DNA of 64,000 nt from Streptomyces sp. R302 (lineage in GTDB: Bacteria > Actinomycetota > Actinomycetes > Streptomycetales > Streptomycetaceae), in contig NZ_JABBGE010000015.1 of NCBI RefSeq assembly GCF_012927245.1, positions 84,942 to 148,941 of the forward strand, written 5' to 3'. The position numbers were made by a program, and so were the translations under genes. The notes under the pieces are model-generated. The model was not told where the DNA came from. It ran no database searches and saw only the letters and a list, made by a program, of their open reading frames with translations. Below are positions 47,496 to 55,568 of the stretch, one piece after another (position 1 is the stretch's first letter; every line of letters begins with the position of its first letter).

Positions 47496-49166
47496 CTACG
47501 TGGTGCGCCGTCTCCGTGCCCCCGGCCTCCGCTCACTGGGCCGCGTCACGGGATCGCCCGCCTCCAGCGCCGCCTCCCGGCGCCGGATGCCGAACTCCGC
47601 CAGCGCTTCCGCGAGCTTGTGGACGGACGGCTCGGGGGACAGCACGTCGACCCGCAGCCCGTGCTCCTCCGCCGTCTTGGCCGTGGCCGGCCCGATGCAG
47701 GCGATGACGGTGACGTTGTGCGGCTTGCCGGCGATGCCGACGAGGTTCCGCACGGTCGACGACGACGTGAAGAGCACCGCGTCGAAGCCGCCGCCCTTGA
47801 TCGCCTCGCGCGTGTCCGCCGGCGGCGGCGACGCGCGTACGGTCCGGTAGGCGGTGACGTCGTCGACCTCCCACCCGAGCTCGATGAGCCCCGCGACCAG
47901 CGTCTCGGTCGCGATGTCGGCCCGCGGCAGGAAGACGCGGTCGATCGGGTCGAAGACCGGGTCGTACGGCGGCCAGTCCTCAAGGAGTCCGGCCGCGGAC
48001 TGCTCACCGCTGGGCACCAGGTCGGGCTTCACGCCGAAGTCGACCAGCGCCGCCGCGGTCTGCTCGCCCACCGCCGCGACCTTGATCCCGGCGAAGGCGC
48101 GGGCGTCGAGCCCGTACTCCTCGAACTTCTCGCGCACGGCCTTGACCGCGTTCACCGAGGTGAAGGCGATCCACTCGTACCGTCCGGTGACGAGCCCCTT
48201 CACGGCCCGCTCCATCTGCTGCGGGGTCCGCGGCGGCTCGACGGCGATCGTCGGCACCTCGTGCGGCACGGCGCCGTACGAGCGCAGCTGGTCGGAGAGC
48301 GACGCGGCCTGCTCCTTGGTGCGCGGCACGAGCACCCGCCAGCCGAAGAGCGGCTTGGACTCGAACCAGGCGAGCCGGTCGCGCTGCGCCGGGGCGCTGC
48401 GCTCGCCGACCACGGCTATCACCGGCCGGTGGCCCTCGGGGGAGGGGAGCACCTTGCCCTGCTTGAAGACCTGGGCGATCGTGCCGAGGGTCGCGTTCCA
48501 CGTCCGCTGGCGCGTGGTGGTGCCGGCGATGGTGACGGTGAGCGGGGTGTCCGGCTTGCGGCCCGCCGCCACCAGTTCACCGGCGGCCGCGGCGACCGCG
48601 TCGAGCGAGGTGGAGACGACGACGGTGCCGTCGGAGGCGCCGACCTCGCCCCAGCACCGGTCGTCGGCGGTGCGCGCGTCGACGAAGCGGACGTCGGTGC
48701 CCTGCTCGTCGCGGAGCGGCACACCGGCGTACGCGGGGACGCCGACCACGTTCGCGACGCCGGGCACGACCTCGAAGGGGATGCCCTCGGCGGCGCAGGC
48801 GAGCATCTCGGCGCCCGCGTTCCCGTCGAGGCCGGGGTCGCCGGTCACCGCACGGACGACCCGCCTGCCGCCGCGCGCGGCCTCCATGACAAGATTGGCC
48901 GCATCCCTCAACACGGGGACACCGGCGGTTGTTGACGCCTCGTCAACAACCGTCAGCTCAGGCGTGCTCACGCCCGCGCGCGCATGGCCGCGGACGACGT
49001 CGAGGACCTCCGGCTCGGCGATCAGGACGTCCGCTCCGGCGAGGGCCTCGACGGCCCGCAGGGTCAGGAGTCCGGGGTCGCCTGGGCCTGCGCCGAGGAA
49101 GGTGACGTGGCCGTGGCCCGCGAAGACGGGGGGCACGGGGCTGGTGGTCGGGCTGGTGGGGCTCAA
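47496..49166 (-). CDS. cobA/hemD: Fused uroporphyrinogen-III methyltransferase/synthase
   Basis: A 556-residue two-domain enzyme. Residues 18-250 are the SAM-dependent CobA methyltransferase (GAGPGDPGLLTLRAVEALAG, PGVANVVGVPAYAGVPL), and about 280-530 the HemD uroporphyrinogen-III synthase. It closes the tetrapyrrole ring and can divert it to siroheme or cobalamin. The start is a TTG at 49166 that overlaps the hemC TGA as TTGA and has GGGGGAG eight bases upstream. Last gene of the rex-hemA-hemC-cobA/hemD operon. Confidence 0.94.
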   Translation of the reverse strand: MSPTSPTTSPVPPVFAGHGHVTFLGAGPGDPGLLTLRAVEALAGADVLIAEPEVLDVVRGHARAGVSTPELTVVDEASTTAGVPVLRDAANLVMEAARGGRRVVRAVTGDPGLDGNAGAEMLACAAEGIPFEVVPGVANVVGVPAYAGVPLRDEQGTDVRFVDARTADDRCWGEVGASDGTVVVSTSLDAVAAAAGELVAAGRKPDTPLTVTIAGTTTRQRTWNATLGTIAQVFKQGKVLPSPEGHRPVIAVVGERSAPAQRDRLAWFESKPLFGWRVLVPRTKEQAASLSDQLRSYGAVPHEVPTIAVEPPRTPQQMERAVKGLVTGRYEWIAFTSVNAVKAVREKFEEYGLDARAFAGIKVAAVGEQTAAALVDFGVKPDLVPSGEQSAAGLLEDWPPYDPVFDPIDRVFLPRADIATETLVAGLIELGWEVDDVTAYRTVRASPPPADTREAIKGGGFDAVLFTSSSTVRNLVGIAGKPHNVTVIACIGPATAKTAEEHGLRVDVLSPEPSVHKLAEALAEFGIRRREAALEAGDPVTRPSERRPGARRRRTT

Positions 49167-50149
49167 AGTGCTCGCTCCCCCATAAGACCGGCCGCACCCT
49201 TGGCGAGCATCTCGGCCGCGAGTTCGCGTCCGAGCGCCGCCGCCTCGTCGTGCGAGGTGGGTACGGGACCGGTGGTGGACAGCTGCACCAGCGTCGAGCC
49301 GTCGGTGGTGCCGACGACGCCGCGCAGGCGCATTTCGGTGACAACCTGCCCGTGACCGGGGCCGTCGGCGAGGATGTCGGCGAGCGCTCCCACGGGTGCG
49401 CTGCAGCCGGCCTCCAGGGCGGCGAGCAGGGATCGCTCGGCGGTCACGGCGGCCCGCGTCTGCGGGTCGTCGAGGGCGGCGAGCGTGGCGACGAGGTCGG
49501 AGTTCGACGCCGGGCATTCGACGGCCAGGGCACCCTGGCCGGGGGCGGGCAGCACGGAGTCGACCGACAGGTGCTCGGCCGACAGGCCGCCGAGGAGTTC
49601 CTCGGTGCCGCCGATGCGGTTGAGTCCGGCCGCGGCGAGGACGACGGCGTCGAGCTCGCCCTTGCGGACGTAGCCGACGCGGGTGTCGACGTTGCCGCGG
49701 ATCGGGACGCAGGTCAGGTCGAGGCCGTGGCTGCGGGCGTACGCGTTCAGCTGGGCCATGCGGCGCGGCGAGCCGGTGCCGACGCGGGCGCCCTCGGGGA
49801 GCCGGTCGAGGGAGAGGCCCTCGCCGGTGATGAGGACGTCGCGCGGGTCCTCGCGCTTCGGGATCGCGGCCAGCACCAGGTCGGGGTGCTGGGCGGTCGG
49901 CAGATCCTTCAGGGAGTGGACGGCGAAGTCGACCTCGCCGTCGAGCAGCGCGTCGCGCAGGGCCGCGACGAAGACGCCGGTGCCGCCGATCTGCGCGAGG
50001 TGCTCACGGGAGGTGTCCCCGTACGTGGTGATCTCCACGAGCTCGACGGGTCGGCCGGTCAGCTGCCGGACGGCGTCGGCCACGTGCCCGGACTGGGCCA
50101 TGGCGAGCTTGCTGCGCCTGGTCCCGAGCCTCAGTGCCCTCTCGGTCAT
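49163..50149 (-). CDS. hemC: Porphobilinogen deaminase (hydroxymethylbilane synthase)
   Basis: A 328-residue HemC that links four porphobilinogens to hydroxymethylbilane. The dipyrromethane cofactor attaches to C249 in ALEAGCSAPVGA. The substrate-binding arginines are in GTRRSKLAMAQSG and GTGSPRRMAQL, and VDFAVHSLKDLPT is the signature with the catalytic Asp. It overlaps hemA upstream (ATGA) and cobA/hemD downstream (TTGA), so all four genes of the operon are coupled. Confidence 0.96.
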   Translation of the reverse strand: MTERALRLGTRRSKLAMAQSGHVADAVRQLTGRPVELVEITTYGDTSREHLAQIGGTGVFVAALRDALLDGEVDFAVHSLKDLPTAQHPDLVLAAIPKREDPRDVLITGEGLSLDRLPEGARVGTGSPRRMAQLNAYARSHGLDLTCVPIRGNVDTRVGYVRKGELDAVVLAAAGLNRIGGTEELLGGLSAEHLSVDSVLPAPGQGALAVECPASNSDLVATLAALDDPQTRAAVTAERSLLAALEAGCSAPVGALADILADGPGHGQVVTEMRLRGVVGTTDGSTLVQLSTTGPVPTSHDEAAALGRELAAEMLAKGAAGLMGERAL

Positions 50150-51501
50150 ACTCGCCCTCGGTTCTTGACGTCGGCGTCATTCAGGTCGGCCCGGGAGACG
50201 GAAGCCACCGTCTCCGGGTCGAGGTCGAAGAGTGTCCGCAGCGCGTCCGCGTACCCGGCGCCGCCGGGCTCGCTGGCGAGCTGCTTGACCCGCACGGTCG
50301 GCGCGTGCAGGAGCTTGTCGACGACGCGGCGCACGGTCTGGGTGATCTCGGCGCGCTGCTTGTCGTCGAGGCCGGGGAGGCGGCCTTCCAGGCGGGCGAC
50401 CTCGCTGGCCACCACGTCGGCGGCCATGGTGCGCAGGGCGACCACGGTCGGGGTGATGTGGGCGGCGCGCTGGGCGGCGCCGAAGGCGGCGACCTCGTCG
50501 GAGACGATGCCGCGGACCTGGTCGACGTCGTTGGCCATGGGGGCGTCGGCGGAGGCGTCGGCGAGCGATTCGATGTCGACGAGCCGGGCGCCGGGGATCC
50601 GGTGGGCGGCGGCGTCGATGTCGCGGGGCATGGCGAGGTCGAGCAGGTGCAGCGGCTCGTCGCGGCCCGCGGCGGCGGCCTCGATCGCCTCGCCGGTGAG
50701 GACGAGTCCGGTGGCTCCGGTGCAGGAGACGACGATGTCCGCGCGGCCCAGTTCGTCGCCGACGGCAACCATCTCGGCCGCGCGCGCGGCCACGCCCGTG
50801 CCTCCGGGCTCGGTGAGGATCTCGGCGAGCCGCTCGGCGCGGGCGAGGGTGCGGTTGGCGATGACGATCTCGGCGACGCCGGCGCGGGCGAGGGTCGCGG
50901 CGGCCAGGGAGGACATGGAGCCGGCGCCGATGACGAGGGCGCGCTTGCCCCGCGCCCAGCCCTCGACGTCGGTGTCCCCGGCGAGCTGTTCCAGGCCGAA
51001 GGTGACGAGCGACTGTCCGGCCCGGTCGATGCCGGTCTCGCTGTGGGCGCGCTTGCCGACCCGCAGGGCCTGCTGGAAGAGGTCGTTGAGGAGCCGGCCC
51101 GCGGTGTGCTGGACCTGGCCGAGGGCGAGGGCGTCCTTGATCTGGCCGAGGATCTGGCCCTCGCCGACGACCATGGAGTCGAGGCCGCAGGCCACCGAGA
51201 AGAGGTGGTGGACGGCCCGGTCCTCGTAGTGCACGTAGAGGTAGGGGGTGAGCTCGTCCAGGCCGACGCCGCTGTGCTGGGCGAGGAGCGTGGACAGCTC
51301 GGCGACGCCGGCGTGGAACTTGTCCACGTCTGCGTAGAGCTCGATGCGGTTGCAGGTGGCGAGGACGGTGGCCTCGGCGGCCGGTTCGGCGGCGAGGGTG
51401 TCCTGGAGGAGCTTGGTCTGGGTGTCGGCCTGCAGCGAGGCCCGCTCCAGGATGGAGACGGGGGCGCTGCGGTGGCTCAGCCCGACGACGAGGAGGCTCA
51501 T
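50146..51501 (-). CDS. hemA: Glutamyl-tRNA reductase
   Basis: A 451-residue HemA that reduces glutamyl-tRNA-Glu with NADPH to glutamate-1-semialdehyde for HemL, the committed step of heme synthesis. The catalytic cysteine is C50 in VLATCNRIELYA. The NADPH domain includes ALVIGAGSMSSLAAATLARA, and the C-terminal dimerisation domain follows. The ATG overlaps the rex TGA. Placing the rate-limiting gene directly behind rex puts heme supply under redox control. Confidence 0.97.
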   Translation of the reverse strand: MSLLVVGLSHRSAPVSILERASLQADTQTKLLQDTLAAEPAAEATVLATCNRIELYADVDKFHAGVAELSTLLAQHSGVGLDELTPYLYVHYEDRAVHHLFSVACGLDSMVVGEGQILGQIKDALALGQVQHTAGRLLNDLFQQALRVGKRAHSETGIDRAGQSLVTFGLEQLAGDTDVEGWARGKRALVIGAGSMSSLAAATLARAGVAEIVIANRTLARAERLAEILTEPGGTGVAARAAEMVAVGDELGRADIVVSCTGATGLVLTGEAIEAAAAGRDEPLHLLDLAMPRDIDAAAHRIPGARLVDIESLADASADAPMANDVDQVRGIVSDEVAAFGAAQRAAHITPTVVALRTMAADVVASEVARLEGRLPGLDDKQRAEITQTVRRVVDKLLHAPTVRVKQLASEPGGAGYADALRTLFDLDPETVASVSRADLNDADVKNRGRV

Positions 51502-52331
51502 GCCGGCATCACCGCGGGGGCGTCCCCGTCGGGTCCCTTGCGACCGCCGTCCGCGGCGGAACGGGCGCTGTCGGCGGTGGCACGGCCGTTGTCGGCGCCG
51601 GTACGAGCGCTGTCGGAGGTCGTGCGGGCGGCGGGCGGCGCCGCCGGGGCGGTCTCCTCGCCCAGCTCCTCGCCGGCCTTGCGCTGCTCGTGGAAGGCGA
51701 GGATCTGGAGCTCGATGGAGAGGTCCACCTTGCGCACGTCGACGCCGTCGGGCACCGAGAGCACGGTCGGGGCGAAGTTGAGGATGGAGGTCACGCCGGC
51801 GGCGACGAGCCGGTCGCAGACCGCCTGGGCGACACCGGCCGGGGTCGCGATGACGCCGATGGAGACGCCGTCCTCGGCGATGATCTTCTCCAGGTCGTCG
51901 CTGTGCTGGACGGGGATCCCGGCGACCGGCTTGCCGGTCATGGCGGGGTCGGCGTCGATCAGCGCGGCGACGCGGAAGCCGCGGGAGGCGAAGCCGCCGT
52001 AGCCGGCGAGCGCGGCGCCGAGGTTGCCGATGCCGACGATCACGACCGGCCAGTCCTGGGTCAGGCCGAGCTCGCGGGAGATCTGGTAGACGAGGTACTC
52101 GACGTCGTAGCCGACACCGCGGGTGCCGTACGAGCCGAGGTAGCTGAAGTCCTTGCGCAGCTTCGCGGAGTTGACGCCGGCCGCGGCCGCGAGCTCCTCC
52201 GAGGAGACCGTGGGTACGGAGCGTTCCGAGAGCGCGGTCAGGGCGCGCAGATACAGCGGAAGGCGGGCGACGGTGGCCTCGGGAATTCCTCGGCTACGGG
52301 TCGCCGGTCGGTGAGTTCGGCCAGTTGCCAC
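51498..52331 (-). CDS. rex: Redox-sensing repressor Rex
   Basis: A 277-residue Rex. The winged helix (about 20-80) reads RLPLYLRALTALSERSVPTV and AAGVNSAKLRKDFSYLGSYG, the Rossmann domain has VVIVGIGNLGAALA, and the last helix (ELQILAFHEQRKAG) swaps between subunits. NADH release from DNA lets it sense the NADH/NAD+ ratio. A Ser/Ala/Arg/Gly-rich tail of about 30 residues has an internal duplication and makes it longer than the usual 250-260. GTG 52331 has AGGAG upstream. It binds its own promoter at 52408. Confidence 0.97.
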   Translation of the reverse strand: MATGRTHRPATRSRGIPEATVARLPLYLRALTALSERSVPTVSSEELAAAAGVNSAKLRKDFSYLGSYGTRGVGYDVEYLVYQISRELGLTQDWPVVIVGIGNLGAALAGYGGFASRGFRVAALIDADPAMTGKPVAGIPVQHSDDLEKIIAEDGVSIGVIATPAGVAQAVCDRLVAAGVTSILNFAPTVLSVPDGVDVRKVDLSIELQILAFHEQRKAGEELGEETAPAAPPAARTTSDSARTGADNGRATADSARSAADGGRKGPDGDAPAVMPA

Positions 52332-52396
52332 GGTGCTCCTGCGGGATGAGCGGGGCTGCAGGCGGCCATATGTCCCAGGACCGCCCCGTCGAATGC

Positions 52397-52425
52397 AGGC
52401 TATGTCTTTGTGAACGCGTGCACAA
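52397..52425 (-). promoter_or_regulatory. rex promoter with Rex operator
   Basis: TTGTGAACGCGTGCACAA (52408-52425) differs from the Rex operator consensus at one position. On the minus strand TTGTGC (52425-52420) and TAGCCT (52402-52397), 17 bp apart, form the promoter; the operator covers the -35 and spacer, so Rex should repress its own operon. Confidence 0.92.
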
Positions 52426-52603
52426 AGATGGTGTCCGTTTTGTCTGCCCAAAGTGACCGGGGTCACGCGGCCGGTTATCGACGGTACGGAACCGTCACAC
52501 GGCGCGACACGTCGAGATCCCGAAGGGGGCAAAGCCGCACACTCTCCTCACGACGTGACCCCCGAATGCCAACAAAACGTCCATGATGGTAACCGGCTTT
52601 CGG

Positions 52604-52894
52604 TCAGGCACCCAGTTCACGCCGGAGCCGCTCGGCGTCCACCCGCCAGAAGGTGTGCTGCTCCCCGTCGACCAGGACGACGGGGATCTGTTCCCAGTAC
52701 TCCTTGTACAGCGCCTCGTCCTGGAGGATGTCCCGCTCCTCCCATCGTGCCCCCGTCTCGGCGCAGACGGCCTCGATCACCGCCCGGGCGTCGTCGCACA
52801 GATGACACCCCGGCTTCCCGATCAGCGTCACGGTCCGCGCGGCCGGATCCTTCGCCGCGTCCTTCTTCTTGGTACGTCCGAACATGCCGTCCAT
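52604..52894 (-). CDS. Glutaredoxin-like protein
   Basis: A 96-residue thioredoxin-fold protein of the glutaredoxin-like DUF836 type. The active site is C30-H-L-C33 in TLIGKPGCHLCDDARAVIEA, and IPVVLVDGEQH carries the cis-proline. A short basic N-terminus (GRTKKKDAAKD) precedes the fold. It probably reduces disulfides with mycothiol or thioredoxin as partner. ATG 52894, with GGGAC upstream, is taken; another in-frame ATG is at 52885. Divergent from the HAD phosphatase gene. Confidence 0.88.
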   Translation of the reverse strand: MDGMFGRTKKKDAAKDPAARTVTLIGKPGCHLCDDARAVIEAVCAETGARWEERDILQDEALYKEYWEQIPVVLVDGEQHTFWRVDAERLRRELGA

Positions 52895-52987
52895 TGTCCC
52901 GCCCGGCAACGGTGGGGACCCGCACTGTTCACACGACGGCATCCCCACAAGTCGGGAAGGACCGAACAGACTGGCTATGCTCCAGAC

Positions 52988-53956
52988 ATGGCCGCTCTGG
53001 GATGGCTCACCCCCCGTAGGCGCTCCGCCACCGCGCGCAGCGTCCTCGCAGGCGAGGCCGCCGCCGAGGCGGCCCGCAAGACCTCGCTCCAACTGGAGCG
53101 GGAGCGCGAGGAGGAGGCCGCCGCCCTCGAAGCGGCCGAGGCCGTCGAAACCGCCCCGGAGGAGCCCGAGTTCCCCGTCGTGGGCGACGTCAGGGCCGCC
53201 GCCTTCTTCGACCTCGACAACACCGTGATGCAGGGCGCCGCGATCTTCCACTTCGGCCGCGGCCTGTACAAGCGGAAGTTCTTCCAGCGCCGCGAACTCG
53301 CCCGCTTCGCCTGGGCGCAGGTCTGGTTCCGGCTGGCCGGCGTCGAGGACCCGGCCCACATGCAGGAGGCCCGCGACAGCGCGCTCTCCATCGTCAAGGG
53401 CCACCGCGTCTCCGAACTGATGTCGATCGGCGAGGAGATCTACGACGAGTACATGGCCGACCGGATCTGGCCGGGCACCCGCGCCCTGGCCCAGGCCCAC
53501 CTCGACGCGGGCCAGAAGGTCTGGCTGGTGACGGCCGCCCCGGTCGAGACGGCCACGATCATCGCCCGCCGCCTCGGCCTCACCGGCGCCCTCGGCACGG
53601 TCGCCGAGTCCGTCGACGGCGTCTACACCGGCCGGCTGGTCGGCGAACTGCTGCACGGCCCGGCCAAGGCCGAGGCGGTACGCGCCCTGGCCGCCGCCGA
53701 GGGCCTGGACCTCGGCCGCTGCGCCGCGTACAGCGACTCGCACAACGACATCCCGATGCTCTCGCTCGTCGGCCACCCGTACGCGGTCAACCCCGACACC
53801 AAGCTGCGCCGGCACGCCAGGAACCTCGACTGGCGACTGCGCGACTACCGGACCGGACGCAAGGCCGCCAAGATCGGCATCCCGGCCGCCGCGGGCCTCG
53901 GCGCCGTCGCCGGCGGCACCGCCGCGGCGGTCGCCCTGCACCGCCGCCGCCGCTGA
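52988..53956 (+). CDS. HAD-IB family phosphatase (SerB-like)
   Basis: A 322-residue protein. Residues 30-55 are an acidic coiled stretch (LQLEREREEEAAALEAAEAV), and the HAD fold starts at AAAFFDLDNTVMQGAAIFHF (nucleophile Asp). Motif II is VWLVTAAPVETA and motif IV YSDSHNDIPML; the C-terminus has a hydrophobic helix near the end (IPAAAGLGAVAGGTAAAVAL) that may anchor it to the membrane. Such HAD-IB enzymes remove phosphate from serine-like or lipid substrates. It lies just upstream of bldN in Streptomyces. Confidence 0.9.
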   Translation: MAALGWLTPRRRSATARSVLAGEAAAEAARKTSLQLEREREEEAAALEAAEAVETAPEEPEFPVVGDVRAAAFFDLDNTVMQGAAIFHFGRGLYKRKFFQRRELARFAWAQVWFRLAGVEDPAHMQEARDSALSIVKGHRVSELMSIGEEIYDEYMADRIWPGTRALAQAHLDAGQKVWLVTAAPVETATIIARRLGLTGALGTVAESVDGVYTGRLVGELLHGPAKAEAVRALAAAEGLDLGRCAAYSDSHNDIPMLSLVGHPYAVNPDTKLRRHARNLDWRLRDYRTGRKAAKIGIPAAAGLGAVAGGTAAAVALHRRRR

Positions 53957-53961
53957 CCGCG

Positions 53962-54015
53962 CCCGAACTCCCCGCCGCACCCGCACTCTCCGCCGTACCC
54001 GAACTCCCCGCCGCT
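53962..54015. repeat. 18-bp tandem repeat in the bldN upstream region
   Basis: Three tandem copies of an 18-bp unit, with outer units starting CCCGAACTCCCCGCCG at 53962 and 53998 and a diverged middle copy (CCCGCACTCTCCGCCG), directly after the HAD phosphatase stop. Confidence 0.7.
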
Positions 54016-54260
54016 CACGGAGCGCCACGCCCGTGGCGATACGTTTCGGCTGCGATCATCTGCGACAACCACGGACCAGCGGGGCTCACCCGTCCGTGGT
54101 CGAACAGCGCCCGCACACCCCGACTCCCGGACATTCCCGCGCCCTTACCCAGGAGCGGCGGCGCTCACTCTCCCCTACCGCACATGAGCACAACGCAACG
54201 CCGACGCAATCACACTCGGAAGCCACTCGATCAATAACCGATCACGAAGTACGACTTGAT

Positions 54261-54294
54261 CCGCTTGCAAGCGGTAACAGAACCGACGTAATCG
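54261..54294 (+). promoter_or_regulatory. Palindrome and possible bldN promoter
   Basis: CCGCTTGCAAGCGG (54261-54274) is a perfect 14-bp palindrome 158 bp before the bldN start. TTGCAA (54265-54270) and TAATCG (54289-54294), 18 bp apart, could form a promoter with the palindrome over its -35. The whole gap 53957-54431 is gene-free and less GC-rich, as expected for a heavily controlled developmental promoter. The binding factor is unknown. Confidence 0.5.
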
Positions 54295-54431
54295 ATGATT
54301 TGAGCAACTGGGTGTAGCGCTGCCTGTACGAAGCGTTATTCTCCTCAGACGCACAGCGGAACCCTCCCGTCGCCACGACGAGTGAACGGATCCGCACTGC
54401 ACGTGATGGAAGCTCTGCCTCTGGGAGTCCC

Positions 54432-55223
54432 GTGTACCCACACGTCGGGGTTGACGCCTCGGGCCTGGCTACGCTGCGCGCAACGGTCCTCGACCACTTG
54501 CGTGGCTTCGTCCCCACCGCGTACGTCGGCCCTGCGCCCGCCTTCGCCTTCGCCGCACCGGCACCGGCCGGCCCTTGCTATGCCCTGGCCGACGGCGGTG
54601 CCGCCGTCGGCAGACGGGGCGCGCGCGGCGGCGCCGGCAACTCGACCGCCGCCCGACGCCCCACCGCCGACAGCGACAGCGCCCGGATGATGGATCTGGT
54701 CGAGCGCGCCCAGGCGGGCGAGGCCGAGGCCTTCGGCCGGCTGTACGACCAGTACAGCGACACCGTCTACCGCTACATCTACTACCGCGTCGGCGGGAAG
54801 GCGACGGCGGAGGACCTCACCAGCGAGACCTTCCTGCGCGCCCTGCGCCGGATCTCCACCTTCACCTGGCAGGGCCGGGACTTCGGCGCCTGGCTCGTCA
54901 CCATCGCCCGCAACCTCGTCGCCGACCACTTCAAGTCCAGCCGCTTCCGGCTGGAGGTCACCACCGGCGAGATGCTCGACGCCAACGAGGTCGAGCGCAG
55001 CCCGGAGGACTCCGTCCTGGAGTCCCTCTCCAACGCCGCGCTTCTGGACGCCGTCCGCCGCCTCAACCCCCAGCAGCAGGAGTGCGTCACCCTCCGCTTC
55101 CTCCAGGGCCTCTCGGTCGCCGAGACCGCGCGGGTCATGGGGAAGAACGAGGGCGCGATCAAGACCCTCCAGTACCGGGCCGTCCGCACCCTGGCCCGGC
55201 TCCTGCCCGAAGACGCCCGCTGA
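54432..55223 (+). CDS. bldN: ECF sigma factor BldN
   Basis: A 263-residue sigma factor needed for aerial hyphae, driving bldM and the chaplin/rodlin surface genes. Residues 85-165 are region 2 (MDLVERAQAGEAEAFGRLYD, VYRYIYYRVGGKATAEDLTS) and about 205-258 region 4 (LNPQQQECVTLRFLQGLSVA, KNEGAIKTLQYRAVRTL). The first 84 residues are the pro-sequence known from S. coelicolor BldN, Ala/Gly-rich here, that is removed on activation. GTG 54432 has GGGAG upstream. The anti-sigma gene rsbN follows. Confidence 0.96.
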   Translation: MYPHVGVDASGLATLRATVLDHLRGFVPTAYVGPAPAFAFAAPAPAGPCYALADGGAAVGRRGARGGAGNSTAARRPTADSDSARMMDLVERAQAGEAEAFGRLYDQYSDTVYRYIYYRVGGKATAEDLTSETFLRALRRISTFTWQGRDFGAWLVTIARNLVADHFKSSRFRLEVTTGEMLDANEVERSPEDSVLESLSNAALLDAVRRLNPQQQECVTLRFLQGLSVAETARVMGKNEGAIKTLQYRAVRTLARLLPEDAR

Positions 55224-55409
55224 CCGGGGCGGCCCCACCGCCCCCGGACCGCCGACCGCCGCCACCCCCTCGCTCACCCCGCCCTCTCCCCCACTGAAGT
55301 CACTTGTCCCCCTCACCTCACCCACACCCCTCCCCCCACGCCACCACTGCCCGTTCCCATTCACAGTCGGTGACGCATCGATGACGCACTGGTCCGATCA
55401 TCTTTCGCG

Positions 55410-55438
55410 CGTAACCCAAGTGCCGCGCCGCTCGTTGT
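55410..55438 (+). promoter_or_regulatory. BldN-type promoter of rsbN
   Basis: CGTAAC (55410-55415) and CGTTGT (55433-55438), separated by 17 bp, match the BldN sigma promoter elements known from S. venezuelae. It lies 131 bp before the rsbN start, in the otherwise gene-free 345-bp gap after bldN. Confidence 0.85.
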
Positions 55439-55568
55439 GCGAAATGCAGGCTCCCTGTGGTCACGCCCTGCCCGCGGGTACTCACTCGTTCGTGTGTATC
55501 CGCTCAAGGCGGGCAACCTTCCGGACCCCTTGGGGAGTCGACCGTCATGACGAGAGGAGGTGCCGCCA

